Source: an uncultured Lachnospiraceae bacterium (lineage in GTDB: Bacteria; Bacillota; Clostridia; Lachnospirales; Lachnospiraceae). From it: a DNA stretch of 64,000 nt. Every line of letters begins with the position of its first letter. Position 1 is the first letter of the stretch. This document shows positions 43,581 through 52,369 of this stretch, one piece after another. A program made the translations under genes and the position numbers. The notes below the pieces were generated by a model. The model was not told the origin of the DNA and did no database searches. It was given only the letters and a program-made list of their open reading frames with translations. The stretch is taken from the NCBI GenBank assembly GCA_900317555.1, contig ONHF01000011.1, positions 20,650-84,649 of the forward strand. The letters run 5' to 3'.

Positions 43581-43655
43581 GAAAACAAACCGGACCAGAC
43601 AGCGCTGCGCCATGCCGCTTCTGCAGCATTTCGCTTCGCACACCGTCTGATCCGG
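43581..43655 (-). terminator. Terminator after the coiled-coil protein gene
   Basis: In the minus-strand RNA, CGGATCAGAC (from 43645-43654) pairs with GTCTGGTCCG (from 43591-43600) with one G-U pair that would be a mismatch on the other strand. A TTTGTTTTC tract follows. This supports minus-direction termination. Confidence 0.6.
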
Positions 43656-43685
43656 CTGCATATTTTCAAATATACTGTTGGAAAA

Positions 43686-45761
43686 TTACCTTACCGCCGC
43701 CTCTTCTCCCGGCATCGGAAAATCATCGTATCTGCCGCGCAGGAAATCTCTATGTACATGAGAAAAAGCCTCATTCGTTTCCTGTGTCTTCTTTTCCTGC
43801 TCTTCAAGCTCCTTCTGCGCCTGTATAAGCTTTTCTCCGGCATTATCAAGTGCAGCTTCCGTAATCTGAAGCCGTTCTTCGAGTTCCCGCTTCTTGTCTT
43901 CCAGCGCCTTCAGGCTCTCTCCCGCATTGTCCGCTGCGCTCTCCCGGCTCTCCGTGAGCCTGACCGTTTCTTCCTTCAGCGCGCGTTCTTCCTCTTCTGC
44001 CTTCTCGACTTCGGCCTGCAGCTGTTTTTTCCGGCTGCTCAGAACGAAGGTGCGCTCAAATTCATCCCGGAGTTTTAAAAGCTCTTCCTGTTTTGTCTGC
44101 AGGAGTCCCCGGTTCTCATCAAGTTTCTTCCTGATCTGTTCCAGCTTCCGCTTTTCTTCTTCGTGGATTCCGGCCTTTCGTTCCTCTTCATCTTCAAGAA
44201 ACCGATCCAGATTTTCCTTTGCCCGGAGCTGCTCTTCCTGTGCGGTTTCCTTTTGTTCAAGAAGCTGCTGCACATTATTGCGGGTCAGCTGCATCGTTTC
44301 GACAAGCCCGTCCATCTGCGCCTGCAGCGATTCTGTCACAGCACGCTCTCTGCGCACATCCGCTTCTTCAATGCAGGATGGCAGCTGCATTTTTGTTTTC
44401 TGCCACTTGTCAAAGATTTCATCCGTTTCGGCAGGTCGCGCGTAGCCTACGCGGTTTTCCTCGTTGAAGCGCACAGCCAGCTTTCTGTATTTGCCGTCCA
44501 GCTTGGCCGCGAACTTAATCAGGCGGATGACGCAGGCTTCCCGGATACCGCCGGCAAGCGCCTTTGTGCCGACTTCGTCAAGGCGGTCTGTCATCCAGTC
44601 CAGTTGCTGACCGAATCCGTCAATATTCATATGAATCTGTGCGAACAAATCCAGCAGCTTCGGGTCGTCTTCGCCGGTAAACGGTGTCGTATTGAAAACA
44701 TTCTGCACCCAGCCGAGAAACTCATGAAAATGTCCGATGACTTCTTCGGATTCTCTGTCCAGCTGCGCGATCAGATGGTCGACTTCCAGCTCCTGTTCCG
44801 GGTTCCCCTGATATTTCTCCCGCAGTTTCTGCGTTCTGAGACTGCGCTTTTCTTCCAGTTCCCGGATCTCTTTCTGTTCCGGCGTCAGCTGCGCATTGTC
44901 CTCTTTGTCTTTCGGCTCCTGCGCGTTTGCGCTCTGCTGCGCTTCGACATCGGGTTCTGGCTGACCTGCAGGGCTCCGCTCTTTTGCAGCGAACTCTGCC
45001 CGATCTGCAGGGCGCTTCTCCGCACGCTGCTTCGCCTCTTCCTGAAGACGGGCTACGCGTTCTTCTTCCCGCGCGCGGATTCTCTCTTCGCGCTCTTTCG
45101 CGCGTTTTCTAGCTTCTTCCTCCGCCAGCTCCTGATCGCGGGCGATCCGTTTTAATTCTTCGGCGTTCCGTTTCTGCGCCTGTGCGAGGATGACGGAATC
45201 AAGTGCGGCGCCCCGGCTGATTTCCGCTCTCTTCGCCAGTTCTTCTTTTCGCCTTTCGGCTTCCTGCGCGGCCCTTTCCTCTGCTTCCTGCGCCTCCTCC
45301 GGCGTCATCTGATACATCATTATGGAAGTAAGGAACTTTTCCGCGGCGGCAAGGCGGCTCCGGTCGCCGTTTGTCTTGACATGTATCATGCCCTTGTACA
45401 AGCCCTTGCCTGTAGCAATAATATAATGTACATCTCCGCGCTCATCGGACCTTGTTCCGCAGACGACCATCAGATCCTTCTGCGCGGTCAGGCATTTCTG
45501 CGGAATATCGCGGCCATAACAGCGGATGAATTCCCTCGCTGTCACGTTACGGATCACGCCTTTGACCGCCGGCCTCGCAAAATCCATCTCTCCGCCGATC
45601 TCCACCGGTTTTTCCAGAGCAATGCAGGCGTCCTCTCCTGCCGCGCGGAAGATGAACGGCTCGCCTTCCGTTATCTCCTGTGTCGTAAAGCCATCCGGCA
45701 GCATAACGGAGAAATCCAGATTGACGATTTCTCGTTTATTAACCATTTCCTGATCCGGCAT
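43686..45761 (-). CDS. Long coiled-coil protein of unknown function
   Basis: The 691-residue protein has no signal or membrane segment. Residues 1-155 look like a folded domain (DFSVMLPDGFTTQEIT, VCGTRSDERGDVHYIIATGKG). Residues about 158-320 are highly charged Glu/Arg/Ala-rich helix (AEERAAQEAERRKEE). A middle part (NTTPFTGEDDPKLLDLFAQ ... DGKYRKLAVRFNEENRVG) appears folded. Residues about 470-665 form a long coiled coil, and the tail ends RYDDFPMPGEE. The ATG is at 45761 after a GGGGGA-rich region. The coiled-coil content suggests a structural or scaffolding role; no family is recognised. Confidence 0.7.
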   Translation of the reverse strand: MPDQEMVNKREIVNLDFSVMLPDGFTTQEITEGEPFIFRAAGEDACIALEKPVEIGGEMDFARPAVKGVIRNVTAREFIRCYGRDIPQKCLTAQKDLMVVCGTRSDERGDVHYIIATGKGLYKGMIHVKTNGDRSRLAAAEKFLTSIMMYQMTPEEAQEAEERAAQEAERRKEELAKRAEISRGAALDSVILAQAQKRNAEELKRIARDQELAEEEARKRAKEREERIRAREEERVARLQEEAKQRAEKRPADRAEFAAKERSPAGQPEPDVEAQQSANAQEPKDKEDNAQLTPEQKEIRELEEKRSLRTQKLREKYQGNPEQELEVDHLIAQLDRESEEVIGHFHEFLGWVQNVFNTTPFTGEDDPKLLDLFAQIHMNIDGFGQQLDWMTDRLDEVGTKALAGGIREACVIRLIKFAAKLDGKYRKLAVRFNEENRVGYARPAETDEIFDKWQKTKMQLPSCIEEADVRRERAVTESLQAQMDGLVETMQLTRNNVQQLLEQKETAQEEQLRAKENLDRFLEDEEERKAGIHEEEKRKLEQIRKKLDENRGLLQTKQEELLKLRDEFERTFVLSSRKKQLQAEVEKAEEEERALKEETVRLTESRESAADNAGESLKALEDKKRELEERLQITEAALDNAGEKLIQAQKELEEQEKKTQETNEAFSHVHRDFLRGRYDDFPMPGEEAAVR

Positions 45762-45965
45762 TGTATCTTTTCCCCCTCGGTCAATTGAATTGCCGTATAT
45801 CCCTCCACAGGGATTCCGCACAATTCAAGATAATAATAGCATATTTTACAATAAAATCAGTCACCATTTCGGTCAATCATTTCCATTTTCGTTTGTGATA
45901 TAATTGTTGTATGGTTTTTTACGAAAATTTAAGAAAAAAAGACCGAGTATATAATATTTTCATAA

Positions 45966-45995
45966 TTCACATTCTGTATGAAAAACAGCTATAAT
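45966..45995 (+). promoter_or_regulatory. Promoter of the small XRE regulator
   Basis: TTCACA (45966-45971), an 18-base spacer and TATAAT (45990-45995) lie about 35 bases upstream of the start. The surrounding gap from 45822 is strongly AT-rich. Confidence 0.5.
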
Positions 45996-46030
45996 ACGTA
46001 CTAATTATTCAGCATCTTGGAAAGGCTTAT

Positions 46031-46237
46031 ATGATGATCAAATTACGTGTACAGAAAATCCTTGATGAAAAAGGCAAGACGCGGTACTGGCTTGCCAAAG
46101 AAACCGGGTACAGTTATCAGAATATCTGTAATATTGTCGGCAACAAAACCAAACAGATCCGTTTTGAGACGCTCGAACTATTCTGCAGCGTTCTGAGGTG
46201 CAGCGTCAAAGACCTTTTTCAGGAAACCGATCACTGA
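46031..46237 (+). CDS. Small XRE-family helix-turn-helix regulator
   Basis: The 68-residue protein is a single HTH_3/Cro-C1 domain: VQKILDEKGKTRYWLAKETGYSY, NIVGNKTKQIRFETLELFC and the typical end SVLRCSVKDLFQ. GGAAAGG precedes the start (ATG ATG; either may be used). Such minimal XRE proteins are common in Firmicutes. It is isolated, with its own promoter and convergent with the HAD gene, so its targets are not evident. Confidence 0.85.
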   Translation: MMIKLRVQKILDEKGKTRYWLAKETGYSYQNICNIVGNKTKQIRFETLELFCSVLRCSVKDLFQETDH

Positions 46238-46268
46238 AATACCTGCGGCGTTTCGCCCGTTCGGAATC

Positions 46269-47105
46269 TTATTCCGCAAACCGGGCAATAATCTCCCTGA
46301 TTTCAGAATAACAGCTGACTGTAAACTCCGGCCTTACATTTTTTCTGCGGCATTCCCTCCGAAGCGCCTCATCCTTTGAGAAATCTTGTTCCGTCCAGTT
46401 CGTAATCGCGACAAGTCTTCTGTAGTTATCCTGAACTTCTTTTTTTCTATGCTCCTGCTCCCAAAGTATTTGCGCAGAATGCACCTGTGTTTGTGCAGCC
46501 ATCAGCATATCACAGGTCATGCTGTCCCCTGTGTAAATTGTCTCTTCTTCACGAACGCGGAAATCCCTGCAGATTTTCCGCAGCATGGCAGGATTTGGCT
46601 TTGCATGTCCTCCATCCCGGAGCAGCTTGTTTTCCGCCTCTTTTGAGGACAAACCGCCGGTCACATACAGCGCATCAAAGAATGGTTCGATCTGCAGTTC
46701 CCTCAGGCGTTCCAATCCGTTTCCGCTTCCCGCATCCGTATATCCCGCGATTTTAATTCCCGCTTCATGCAGCTCCCGCAGTGTATCATATACGCCGGGC
46801 AGCAGCCGGAGTTTCTGCTTCCGCACAGACGCAAACGCCTGCAGCGCGGGCGCAAAAACAATCCGGAGCTGTTCTTCTGACGCTCCCGCATACCGGTGTC
46901 TGACCGATGGCAGCTCCGCGGCCGCAAACGGATGCTCGACATCTCCGTACGCTGTATGCACCTGTTTAAATTCCCGCAGCACCGTATCCAGAGGAAGCCC
47001 GAGTATTCGCGCCGTCTCACCCGCCATTGCATAGAATGCGGGCACAAAACTGTCCAGCCACGGATACAATGTATCATCCAGATCGGTGATGAGGAGCTTT
47101 ATCAT
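46269..47105 (-). CDS. HAD-superfamily hydrolase
   Basis: The 278-residue protein starts with motif I LLITDLDDTLYPW (nucleophile Asp and general acid Asp). It has motif II in KIAGYTDAGSG (Thr), a motif III Lys in the HAKPNPAMLRKI region and motif IV in ETIYTGDSMTCDMLMA. A helical cap follows motif I (FYAMAGETARILGL). It is probably a phosphatase on a small phosphorylated metabolite; the substrate is not known. The start follows GGAGGATTGG. Confidence 0.87.
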   Translation of the reverse strand: MIKLLITDLDDTLYPWLDSFVPAFYAMAGETARILGLPLDTVLREFKQVHTAYGDVEHPFAAAELPSVRHRYAGASEEQLRIVFAPALQAFASVRKQKLRLLPGVYDTLRELHEAGIKIAGYTDAGSGNGLERLRELQIEPFFDALYVTGGLSSKEAENKLLRDGGHAKPNPAMLRKICRDFRVREEETIYTGDSMTCDMLMAAQTQVHSAQILWEQEHRKKEVQDNYRRLVAITNWTEQDFSKDEALRRECRRKNVRPEFTVSCYSEIREIIARFAE

Positions 47106-47161
47106 CTTATATCCAATCCTCCCGTCGTTATCTAACCGGGAGTATAACACATATGCGTCTG

Positions 47162-48244
47162 TCAGCTGAACAGTTTTGAAATCCGGAAACGGAAAACACG
47201 ATCGACATGTAAAATATTCTCCCGCCCCCGATATCCCGCCGCCTCCGACTCAAAGAGCACATACAGGTCGTCTCCGGACGCCACGATCTGTTCCATGTAC
47301 GGAGGAAAGCGGAGTTTGCAAAAGCCCGCGCTCTTGAAGTCGTCAAAAATATCGCCGTCATCCAACCGGTGCATTAGAAGTGTCGAGTCCGATGGCCCCC
47401 AGGATTTCGAGAAAAACATACTGTCTTCGGTGCAGGCGACGCCCTGAATCTTATTGATCACAGCGACCGCTCCTCTTGCGCCGGTGAACGCGTCCCCGTC
47501 TTGCGGAAGTCCCCGCTCATCGAGATCATAGGCTTCCAGTTTGCCTGCGCCGTTTCTCGAAAAGCTCCCCATATACAGTGAGCCGCCGTGCCAGGTGAGG
47601 AAGGAAATGTTTTCCAGCGAATCCACACGCACCAGATAATCGTAAGTGACCGGAGCCGCGCTCCTTGAAAAGTCTTCCTGCCGCAATGTTGCGTCGTCAA
47701 TCGCGGCCAGCATCCCCCTTCGGCCGTCCGTTGTCTCCGCGATCCACAGGCGCCCGAAGCGCTCATCATACGCGAGGCCGCCGGCATGCGGTGTGCCGGG
47801 GAGCACAATTGTTTTGACGTAATCGCCGCTTTCACGATCCATTACGTACAAAACAGAGTAATATGCGTTATCATAGGAATATGCGGATATGATCAGATAG
47901 TCGGCTGTCAGGGCGATACCCTGCGGCGTCATGTGGCGGCTGATCCCGGGTCTGCCTGTCGACGTTTCGATTGTGGCGGTCGTAATCATCCCCGGGACGA
48001 CATAAACCGGCGCACCGTCCATGTCCAGCGCGTCATAAAGTTTCGGATACTGCTCCCGCAGCTGCGAAAGCAATTCTTCTTCGGAATAGATTTCGTTGAT
48101 GTTGGTACCGCTGCGGACAAAGCGCGCCGCGGAGTCAGCGCGCAGAATGTTCCTCTGTGTGTGAAGCCCCAGCAGCGCGCCGATAAACGATGCGTTGACC
48201 ATCAGGATCAACATTATCAGAATAGTACTATGTTTGCGGTTCAT
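47162..48244 (-). CDS. Membrane-anchored beta-propeller-like protein, unknown function
   Basis: The 360-residue protein has an N-terminal membrane segment (TILIMLILMVNASFIGALLGL) and an extracellular part. Repeated strand motifs (ALTADYLIISAYSYDNA, YVMDRESGDYVKTIVLPG, GRLWIAETTDGRRG, GGSLYMGSFSRNGAGKLE, IVASGDDLYVLFESEA) suggest a beta-propeller of the YncE / SMP-30-like type. The GGGGGATACATC site supports the start. It follows no obvious operon partner. Confidence 0.65.
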   Translation of the reverse strand: MNRKHSTILIMLILMVNASFIGALLGLHTQRNILRADSAARFVRSGTNINEIYSEEELLSQLREQYPKLYDALDMDGAPVYVVPGMITTATIETSTGRPGISRHMTPQGIALTADYLIISAYSYDNAYYSVLYVMDRESGDYVKTIVLPGTPHAGGLAYDERFGRLWIAETTDGRRGMLAAIDDATLRQEDFSRSAAPVTYDYLVRVDSLENISFLTWHGGSLYMGSFSRNGAGKLEAYDLDERGLPQDGDAFTGARGAVAVINKIQGVACTEDSMFFSKSWGPSDSTLLMHRLDDGDIFDDFKSAGFCKLRFPPYMEQIVASGDDLYVLFESEAAGYRGRENILHVDRVFRFRISKLFS

Positions 48245-48359
48245 GATGTATCCCCCTCTGTGCGCAGTGATGCAGTCAGCCGCATATGAACTATCAGTAA
48301 TTATTCTAAAAGACGGTTATTAACTTGTTATGACATGGAAATGAACTTATGATTTTGTC

Positions 48360-48390
48360 TGAAAATGTGAGAAATGCGGGTGCATTTTCA
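48360..48390. promoter_or_regulatory. Inverted repeat upstream of the DUF4190 gene
   Basis: TGAAAATG (48360-48367) and CATTTTCA (48383-48390) form a perfect 8-bp inverted repeat about 50 bases upstream of the start. It may be an operator or a leader hairpin. The remaining gap back to 48245 shows no gene. Confidence 0.35.
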
Positions 48391-48437
48391 CCCGGATTTG
48401 GTTATCCCGACATCTCTTGAAAATGAGGTTATGTACT

Positions 48438-49424
48438 ATGAACGATGAAATCCAGAAAATCCATACAGCCGCGGACGATGACTGGGCAGCAATAGAGAAG
48501 GAGCGGACCGGCGGCAATGCCGGCAGTGCTGCTCCGGCGGCTGCCGGCATTAACACAGCGCCTGCGGGCGCGGGCGCTTCAAACGCCGGTGCGGCGGCTG
48601 AAGCTGGCGAAGGCGGTTCAAGTGCCGGTGCGACGGCTGACGCCGGCGAGGGCGGTTCAAGTGCCGGTGCGACGGCTGACGCCGGCGAGGCGGTAAGCGG
48701 TAAGGTAAGCAGCAAGGCGGATTTCCCTGACGCCCGGCGAAGAAAATTTTCGCAGAAAAGGTCCATGGAAAAAGCTCCCGCAAAGCCAGGCAACCGCCTT
48801 GGCATTCTTTCGATCATCTTCGGACTTCTGGGTTTCTTCATTTATCCCTGCGCACTGATCGGTGTGATCCTCGGCATCATTGCCCTGCGGAAAGGGCGCA
48901 GCAAATATATCGCTCTCACGGGCATTATCGTCTCCATCGTTGTTTTTGCCGGTGCGATCAGCTATAACCTGCACAACCGGAGTCAGAATCCGCAGGCAAT
49001 CACAGGTGAACAGGCTAACGCGCTCAATCAGGCTGTCAATGAGACCGCGCAGGCGCGCTCAGAAAGTACGGCGGGCAGTAAATCGGCTGCTTATGCGGCT
49101 GCGATGGAGCCTGTATTGTCGGCTGAGTATGGTGACAGCTACCGGATTTCCACCGATGAAACCGGCTGCATTATCCAGATCTGGCATGAGGGCGTCGGTG
49201 AAGCCTGCGACGGAATTAAAAAGGGCAGCGCAGAGCTCACTGCCGAATGGAACGATATGAAAACCAGCATCCAGAAGATGTGCACGGCCGCGCAAAACAA
49301 ATTCACCTCTTCCGTTTCCAAAGACGGGAACGTGATGGTGATTCTGCTGGACGACCGCGACCGGAATGCCGTCCTCCTGATGTACAAAGACGGAATCTGT
49401 CTTTATGATGCTGCCGCGGAATAA
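48438..49424 (+). CDS. DUF4190-type membrane protein with Ala/Gly repeat region
   Basis: The 328-residue protein begins MNDEIQKIHTAADDDWAAIE. Residues about 25-95 are Ala/Gly/Ser low complexity with 13-residue repeats. Residues about 115-180 contain two membrane segments in the DUF4190 pattern (GNRLGILSIIFGLLGFFIYP, GVILGIIALRKGRSKYIALTG). The extracellular C-terminal domain (MEPVLSAEYGDSYRISTDETG ... VMVILLDDRDRNAVLLMYKDG) is not recognised. It may sense or bind something at the cell surface. Confidence 0.7.
   Translation: MNDEIQKIHTAADDDWAAIEKERTGGNAGSAAPAAAGINTAPAGAGASNAGAAAEAGEGGSSAGATADAGEGGSSAGATADAGEAVSGKVSSKADFPDARRRKFSQKRSMEKAPAKPGNRLGILSIIFGLLGFFIYPCALIGVILGIIALRKGRSKYIALTGIIVSIVVFAGAISYNLHNRSQNPQAITGEQANALNQAVNETAQARSESTAGSKSAAYAAAMEPVLSAEYGDSYRISTDETGCIIQIWHEGVGEACDGIKKGSAELTAEWNDMKTSIQKMCTAAQNKFTSSVSKDGNVMVILLDDRDRNAVLLMYKDGICLYDAAAE
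48606..48683. repeat. Two 39-bp tandem repeats in the DUF4190 gene
   Basis: Units at 48606-48644 and 48645-48683 differ by one base (GGCGAAGG versus GGCGAGGG) and a third begins at 48684. They encode the Ala/Gly/Ser repeat. The unit keeps the frame, so length can vary without breaking the gene. Confidence 0.8.
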
Positions 49425-49433
49425 CAGAGTGAA

Positions 49434-49467
49434 GAGGCGGCGGGTATATGCCCGCCGCCTCTTATTG
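49434..49467. terminator. Hairpin terminator after the DUF4190 gene
   Basis: GAGGCGGCGGG pairs with CCCGCCGCCTC around TATATG, followed by TTATTG on the plus strand. It separates the convergent DUF4190 and coiled-coil genes. Confidence 0.7.
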
Positions 49468-49528
49468 TATCTTATAAAGTTTCGTTACTGCTCAGATTAT
49501 GTTTCTGACAAGCAAAACCTCTTCAGTA

Positions 49529-50905
49529 TTATTTCTTCGTGGATTTTGCCTTGTTGTCTGTTTTTGCTTTGCTGTCAGTTGTCTTGCCTGTCGTAACAGA
49601 CTGGCTGCTCTTTTCGGATATCTTCGCGGCCCTCCCGGAAATCTCCCCAGCTGTTTCGGAGAGCTTCTTCGCGGATTCCTGAAGCTTCGAGATCGCGTCA
49701 TTGAGCTTGTCGTAGTCAACAGAATCCAGCGAATCCGAAATCCTGTTCTGCGTAGTCTCTACAGCTTCGCCAAGCCCGTCGACGGTATCGTTGATGCCGG
49801 CCGCAACCTTATTCACCTGTCTGGAAGCATCCTGCAGGCTGCTGACTGACTTGTTGAGTCCGTCAACGTCAAAGGAATTGACCGTATCCATCGCGGAGCT
49901 GATCGCCTTCGTCGTATCCGTGACCGCGTTTGAAAGATCCGTTACTGTGCTGTTCACATCGGTGACCGTCGCGTTCGTGTTCCGGAGAACCTCATTTGCC
50001 TGCGTGATCACTTCTTCGAGGTGACTCGTGGCGGCTTCGACGTTCTGCGCAGTTTGATTGATCGAAGCAAAATCAATGCTGCTGATCTGATCAACCGTTT
50101 CGTTCACCTTCGGCACGCTTTCGGAAAGCTCGTCGATCATGTCATTGACCTTCGGAATACCTTCGTTTAAGGATTTCGAAGCTTCCCTGATCTGCGGCGC
50201 AATGTCGTTGACGGCATCTGCGGCATTATTAATGGCCGGAATCGTATCATTGACTGTATCGGACAGCGTTGTAATGGTGTCGTTCGCCGTGTTGACAGTG
50301 CCGGTGATCGTATCCAGATCCGTATTCACAGTCTTGATGACATCCGTGATTTCATTATTCACATTGCTGACAACGTCATTGATCTGCCGGAATGTATCAT
50401 TGATGTTCGCGCCGGCATCGTCAATTATTCCGTTCACGCCGGTAACTGTCTTGTTGGCGGAAGCAACCAGTGTGTTGACTTCACTCACTGTCGTGCTAAG
50501 CTGCGTCAGTGTGGAATTCAGATTGCCGAGGAGCTTGAACATGCCGGGCGTCAGACAGATAAAAACAGCCGTGAACGCCAGAAACAAAAGCACACTCCCG
50601 ACAGCCGAGATCTTTGCCTGTTTCGCGTGCTTCTTCTCCGCAATGGCTATGTCGCCCAGTGCGTCCACAACATCGTCCAGACGTCCGGCGATGCCTGCCA
50701 TGTCCTCGTGTGTCACGCCGTTAAATGCTGCGCCCTGTGAAAGACCTGCCTGCGGTGACGGCTGTGGAACCGGCTGCGGTGTCGGCTTCATGGATGCTGA
50801 AGAAGCCGTGCTTCCTCCGGCATCGGTGGCACCCGTTCCATTTCCGGTTACCGGTTCGCCGGAATTTGGATTCTGCTGATTCGCAGTATTGTCATTCGTA
50901 TCCAT
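49529..50905 (-). CDS. Membrane-anchored helical-repeat protein, unknown function
   Basis: The 458-residue protein has an N-terminal Asn/Gly/Pro-rich cytoplasmic part and one membrane segment (AVGSVLLFLAFTAVFICLTPGMF). Beyond it lies a roughly 300-residue all-helical region with Asn/Val/Asp-rich repeats (NTTVSEVNTLVASANKTV, TVNDTIPAINNAADAVND, VPKVNETVDQISS, VNSTVTDLSNAVTDTT). The pattern resembles long coiled coils of chemoreceptor or MCE-like proteins, but no signalling domain is seen. The C-terminus is Lys-rich (KTDNKAKSTKK). GGGAGGTAAGG supports the start. Confidence 0.7.
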   Translation of the reverse strand: MDTNDNTANQQNPNSGEPVTGNGTGATDAGGSTASSASMKPTPQPVPQPSPQAGLSQGAAFNGVTHEDMAGIAGRLDDVVDALGDIAIAEKKHAKQAKISAVGSVLLFLAFTAVFICLTPGMFKLLGNLNSTLTQLSTTVSEVNTLVASANKTVTGVNGIIDDAGANINDTFRQINDVVSNVNNEITDVIKTVNTDLDTITGTVNTANDTITTLSDTVNDTIPAINNAADAVNDIAPQIREASKSLNEGIPKVNDMIDELSESVPKVNETVDQISSIDFASINQTAQNVEAATSHLEEVITQANEVLRNTNATVTDVNSTVTDLSNAVTDTTKAISSAMDTVNSFDVDGLNKSVSSLQDASRQVNKVAAGINDTVDGLGEAVETTQNRISDSLDSVDYDKLNDAISKLQESAKKLSETAGEISGRAAKISEKSSQSVTTGKTTDSKAKTDNKAKSTKK

Positions 50906-51065
50906 TCCTTACCTCCCTCTGATTATTTCTGTCCGGAAATTCCTGCAGCATCCGGTTCAGATGATTTTATACACTTATTTTATATGCTTTTCACTAAATT
51001 TGATATACTAATATTTGAATATTTTGTTAACATTTACATGCATTGAGTCATCCGGCCCGTCATAG

Positions 51066-52019
51066 TCAGCGTCTTGTTTTCGTGGCAGCTTCATCCCTGA
51101 CCGCGAAAAACATATACTGCTGCATAATCCCCGCATACGGCGCGTAAGCAGAGAGGTTAAATCCGGCAGGATAATGCTGCGAAAGCACGCGTTTCATCCA
51201 GACATCGACCGGGAATGCATTGGTTCTGTGAAAGCCGAACAGCGCCGTACAGGATGCTACTTTGATTCCCACGCCCTTGATCTTCATGAGTTCCTGCTGA
51301 AGCTGTTCATCACTGAGCGCGGCGGCCGCTGCGGAGAGCTTGGCGCCGGCATCCGCAGAAGGCCGGGGTTTCCGGGCGATGTCTTGCGAGTCTGCGTTTC
51401 CCCGGACACTGCTCGTTACAGGAGGAATCGCAGCTGCCCACTCTGCCGCTGCCATTACATATGGCATGCGATACCCAAGCCCGCAGAGCGGAATTCCCCG
51501 CTCCTGATAGCTGCATCTCCCCTGCTCCGGAGAAATCTTTCTGCAGTGTATCCCAAGAATTGCATCCGGTGAAGGAAATGAGGAAATCTTCTCCCCTTGA
51601 TAGGTTCCAAGGTTATCCCCGGCGCAGGAACAAAGTCTTTCAACGCACTGACGGATCGCCGGAATATTTTTCCTCTGTGACATAATAAATGTCCCCAGCG
51701 TTTCCCAGGGATCCTGCCGTAAAATCCGAATCCCGGCGCCAAGATCACCGGCTTTCTTCATATATAAATCGCTGTCCGGAATGGACGCCCGAATGTCCCT
51801 GTAAGAAGTCTGCAGATCCAGATAATCCTTCCACACATTTTCAAACTCTTCCGCGGTGCATTCGAACCAGAATTCATTGTTTCCCAGTTCTTCCACCCGC
51901 AGCACTTTTCCGAACGCCGGAATGATCCAGCGCTTTTCAGCGGGATGCCTCCAGCGAAAGCACTGCCCGCTCGCATCAATCTTCGCAAGGTCAATATCAT
52001 CTTCTATGTGTACAACCAT
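51066..52019 (-). CDS. 8-oxoguanine DNA glycosylase-like (OGG family)
   Basis: This base-excision repair enzyme of the HhH-GPD superfamily has 317 residues. The helix-hairpin-helix is KIKGVGIKVASCTALFGF, with catalytic Lys in GVGIK and catalytic Asp in FPVDVWMKRVL. The N-terminal OGG-type domain reads GQCFRWRHPAEKRW. IMSQRKNIPAIRQCVERLC matches the family. A roughly 45-residue Ala/Ser-rich insertion (AIPPVTSSVRGNADS ... AKLSAAAAALSDEQ) lies before the HhH and is unusual. The C-terminus ends AVRDEAATKTRR. AAGGAAATAACTT precedes the start. Confidence 0.88.
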   Translation of the reverse strand: MVVHIEDDIDLAKIDASGQCFRWRHPAEKRWIIPAFGKVLRVEELGNNEFWFECTAEEFENVWKDYLDLQTSYRDIRASIPDSDLYMKKAGDLGAGIRILRQDPWETLGTFIMSQRKNIPAIRQCVERLCSCAGDNLGTYQGEKISSFPSPDAILGIHCRKISPEQGRCSYQERGIPLCGLGYRMPYVMAAAEWAAAIPPVTSSVRGNADSQDIARKPRPSADAGAKLSAAAAALSDEQLQQELMKIKGVGIKVASCTALFGFHRTNAFPVDVWMKRVLSQHYPAGFNLSAYAPYAGIMQQYMFFAVRDEAATKTRR

Positions 52020-52256
52020 AAGTTATTTCCTTAAAGCCGCCGCCGCAAAAGCCGTAACGACGCGTCAGTAATATTCGCGGCGGCAGAAACCTTTTCTTTT
52101 TTCTTATTAGAATATCACGAATCGGCTCCACAATTCCTCCCCCGCTCGCTTTGAATAGAGATTTCTATCGCCGCAGCCCGGCTGCCGCCCGCGCTGCGGC
52201 CGGATTCCTGCCCCGCCGGGATTATTTCATGCAATATGAGCACTTCTCCCTCATTA

Positions 52257-52367
52257 TGCATGAAGATTTCAAGACGAAATCAAAAGGCGCGGGCCTGCTG
52301 CATAGAAATTGGCGTTTTCTATGCAATAAAAGCCCGCGCCTCTGATTTGTCTTGAAAATTTTATGCA
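52257..52367 (-). repeat. Palindromic repeat element, copy 2 (after the BASS transporter unit)
   Basis: The whole 111-base stretch is one imperfect hairpin. Its ends are TGCAT/ATGCA, followed inward by TTTCAAGAC/GTCTTGAAA, then AGGCGCGGGC/GCCCGCGCCT and TGCATAGAAA/TTTCTATGCA around the loop TTGGCGT. It shares the end sequence (CAAGACAAATC type) and the TGCATAGA core with the element after asnB. Read along the upstream gene, both copies have the same orientation. It looks like a MITE-like or REP-like element, or a 3' UTR RNA. It directly abuts the stop of the small ORF at 52370. The rest of the 52020-52256 gap shows no gene. Confidence 0.65.
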
Positions 52368-52369
52368 AT

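Noticed and set aside
48606-48683. Tandem repeats as a CRISPR array
   Set aside because: The units are adjacent without spacers and keep a reading frame inside a protein gene.
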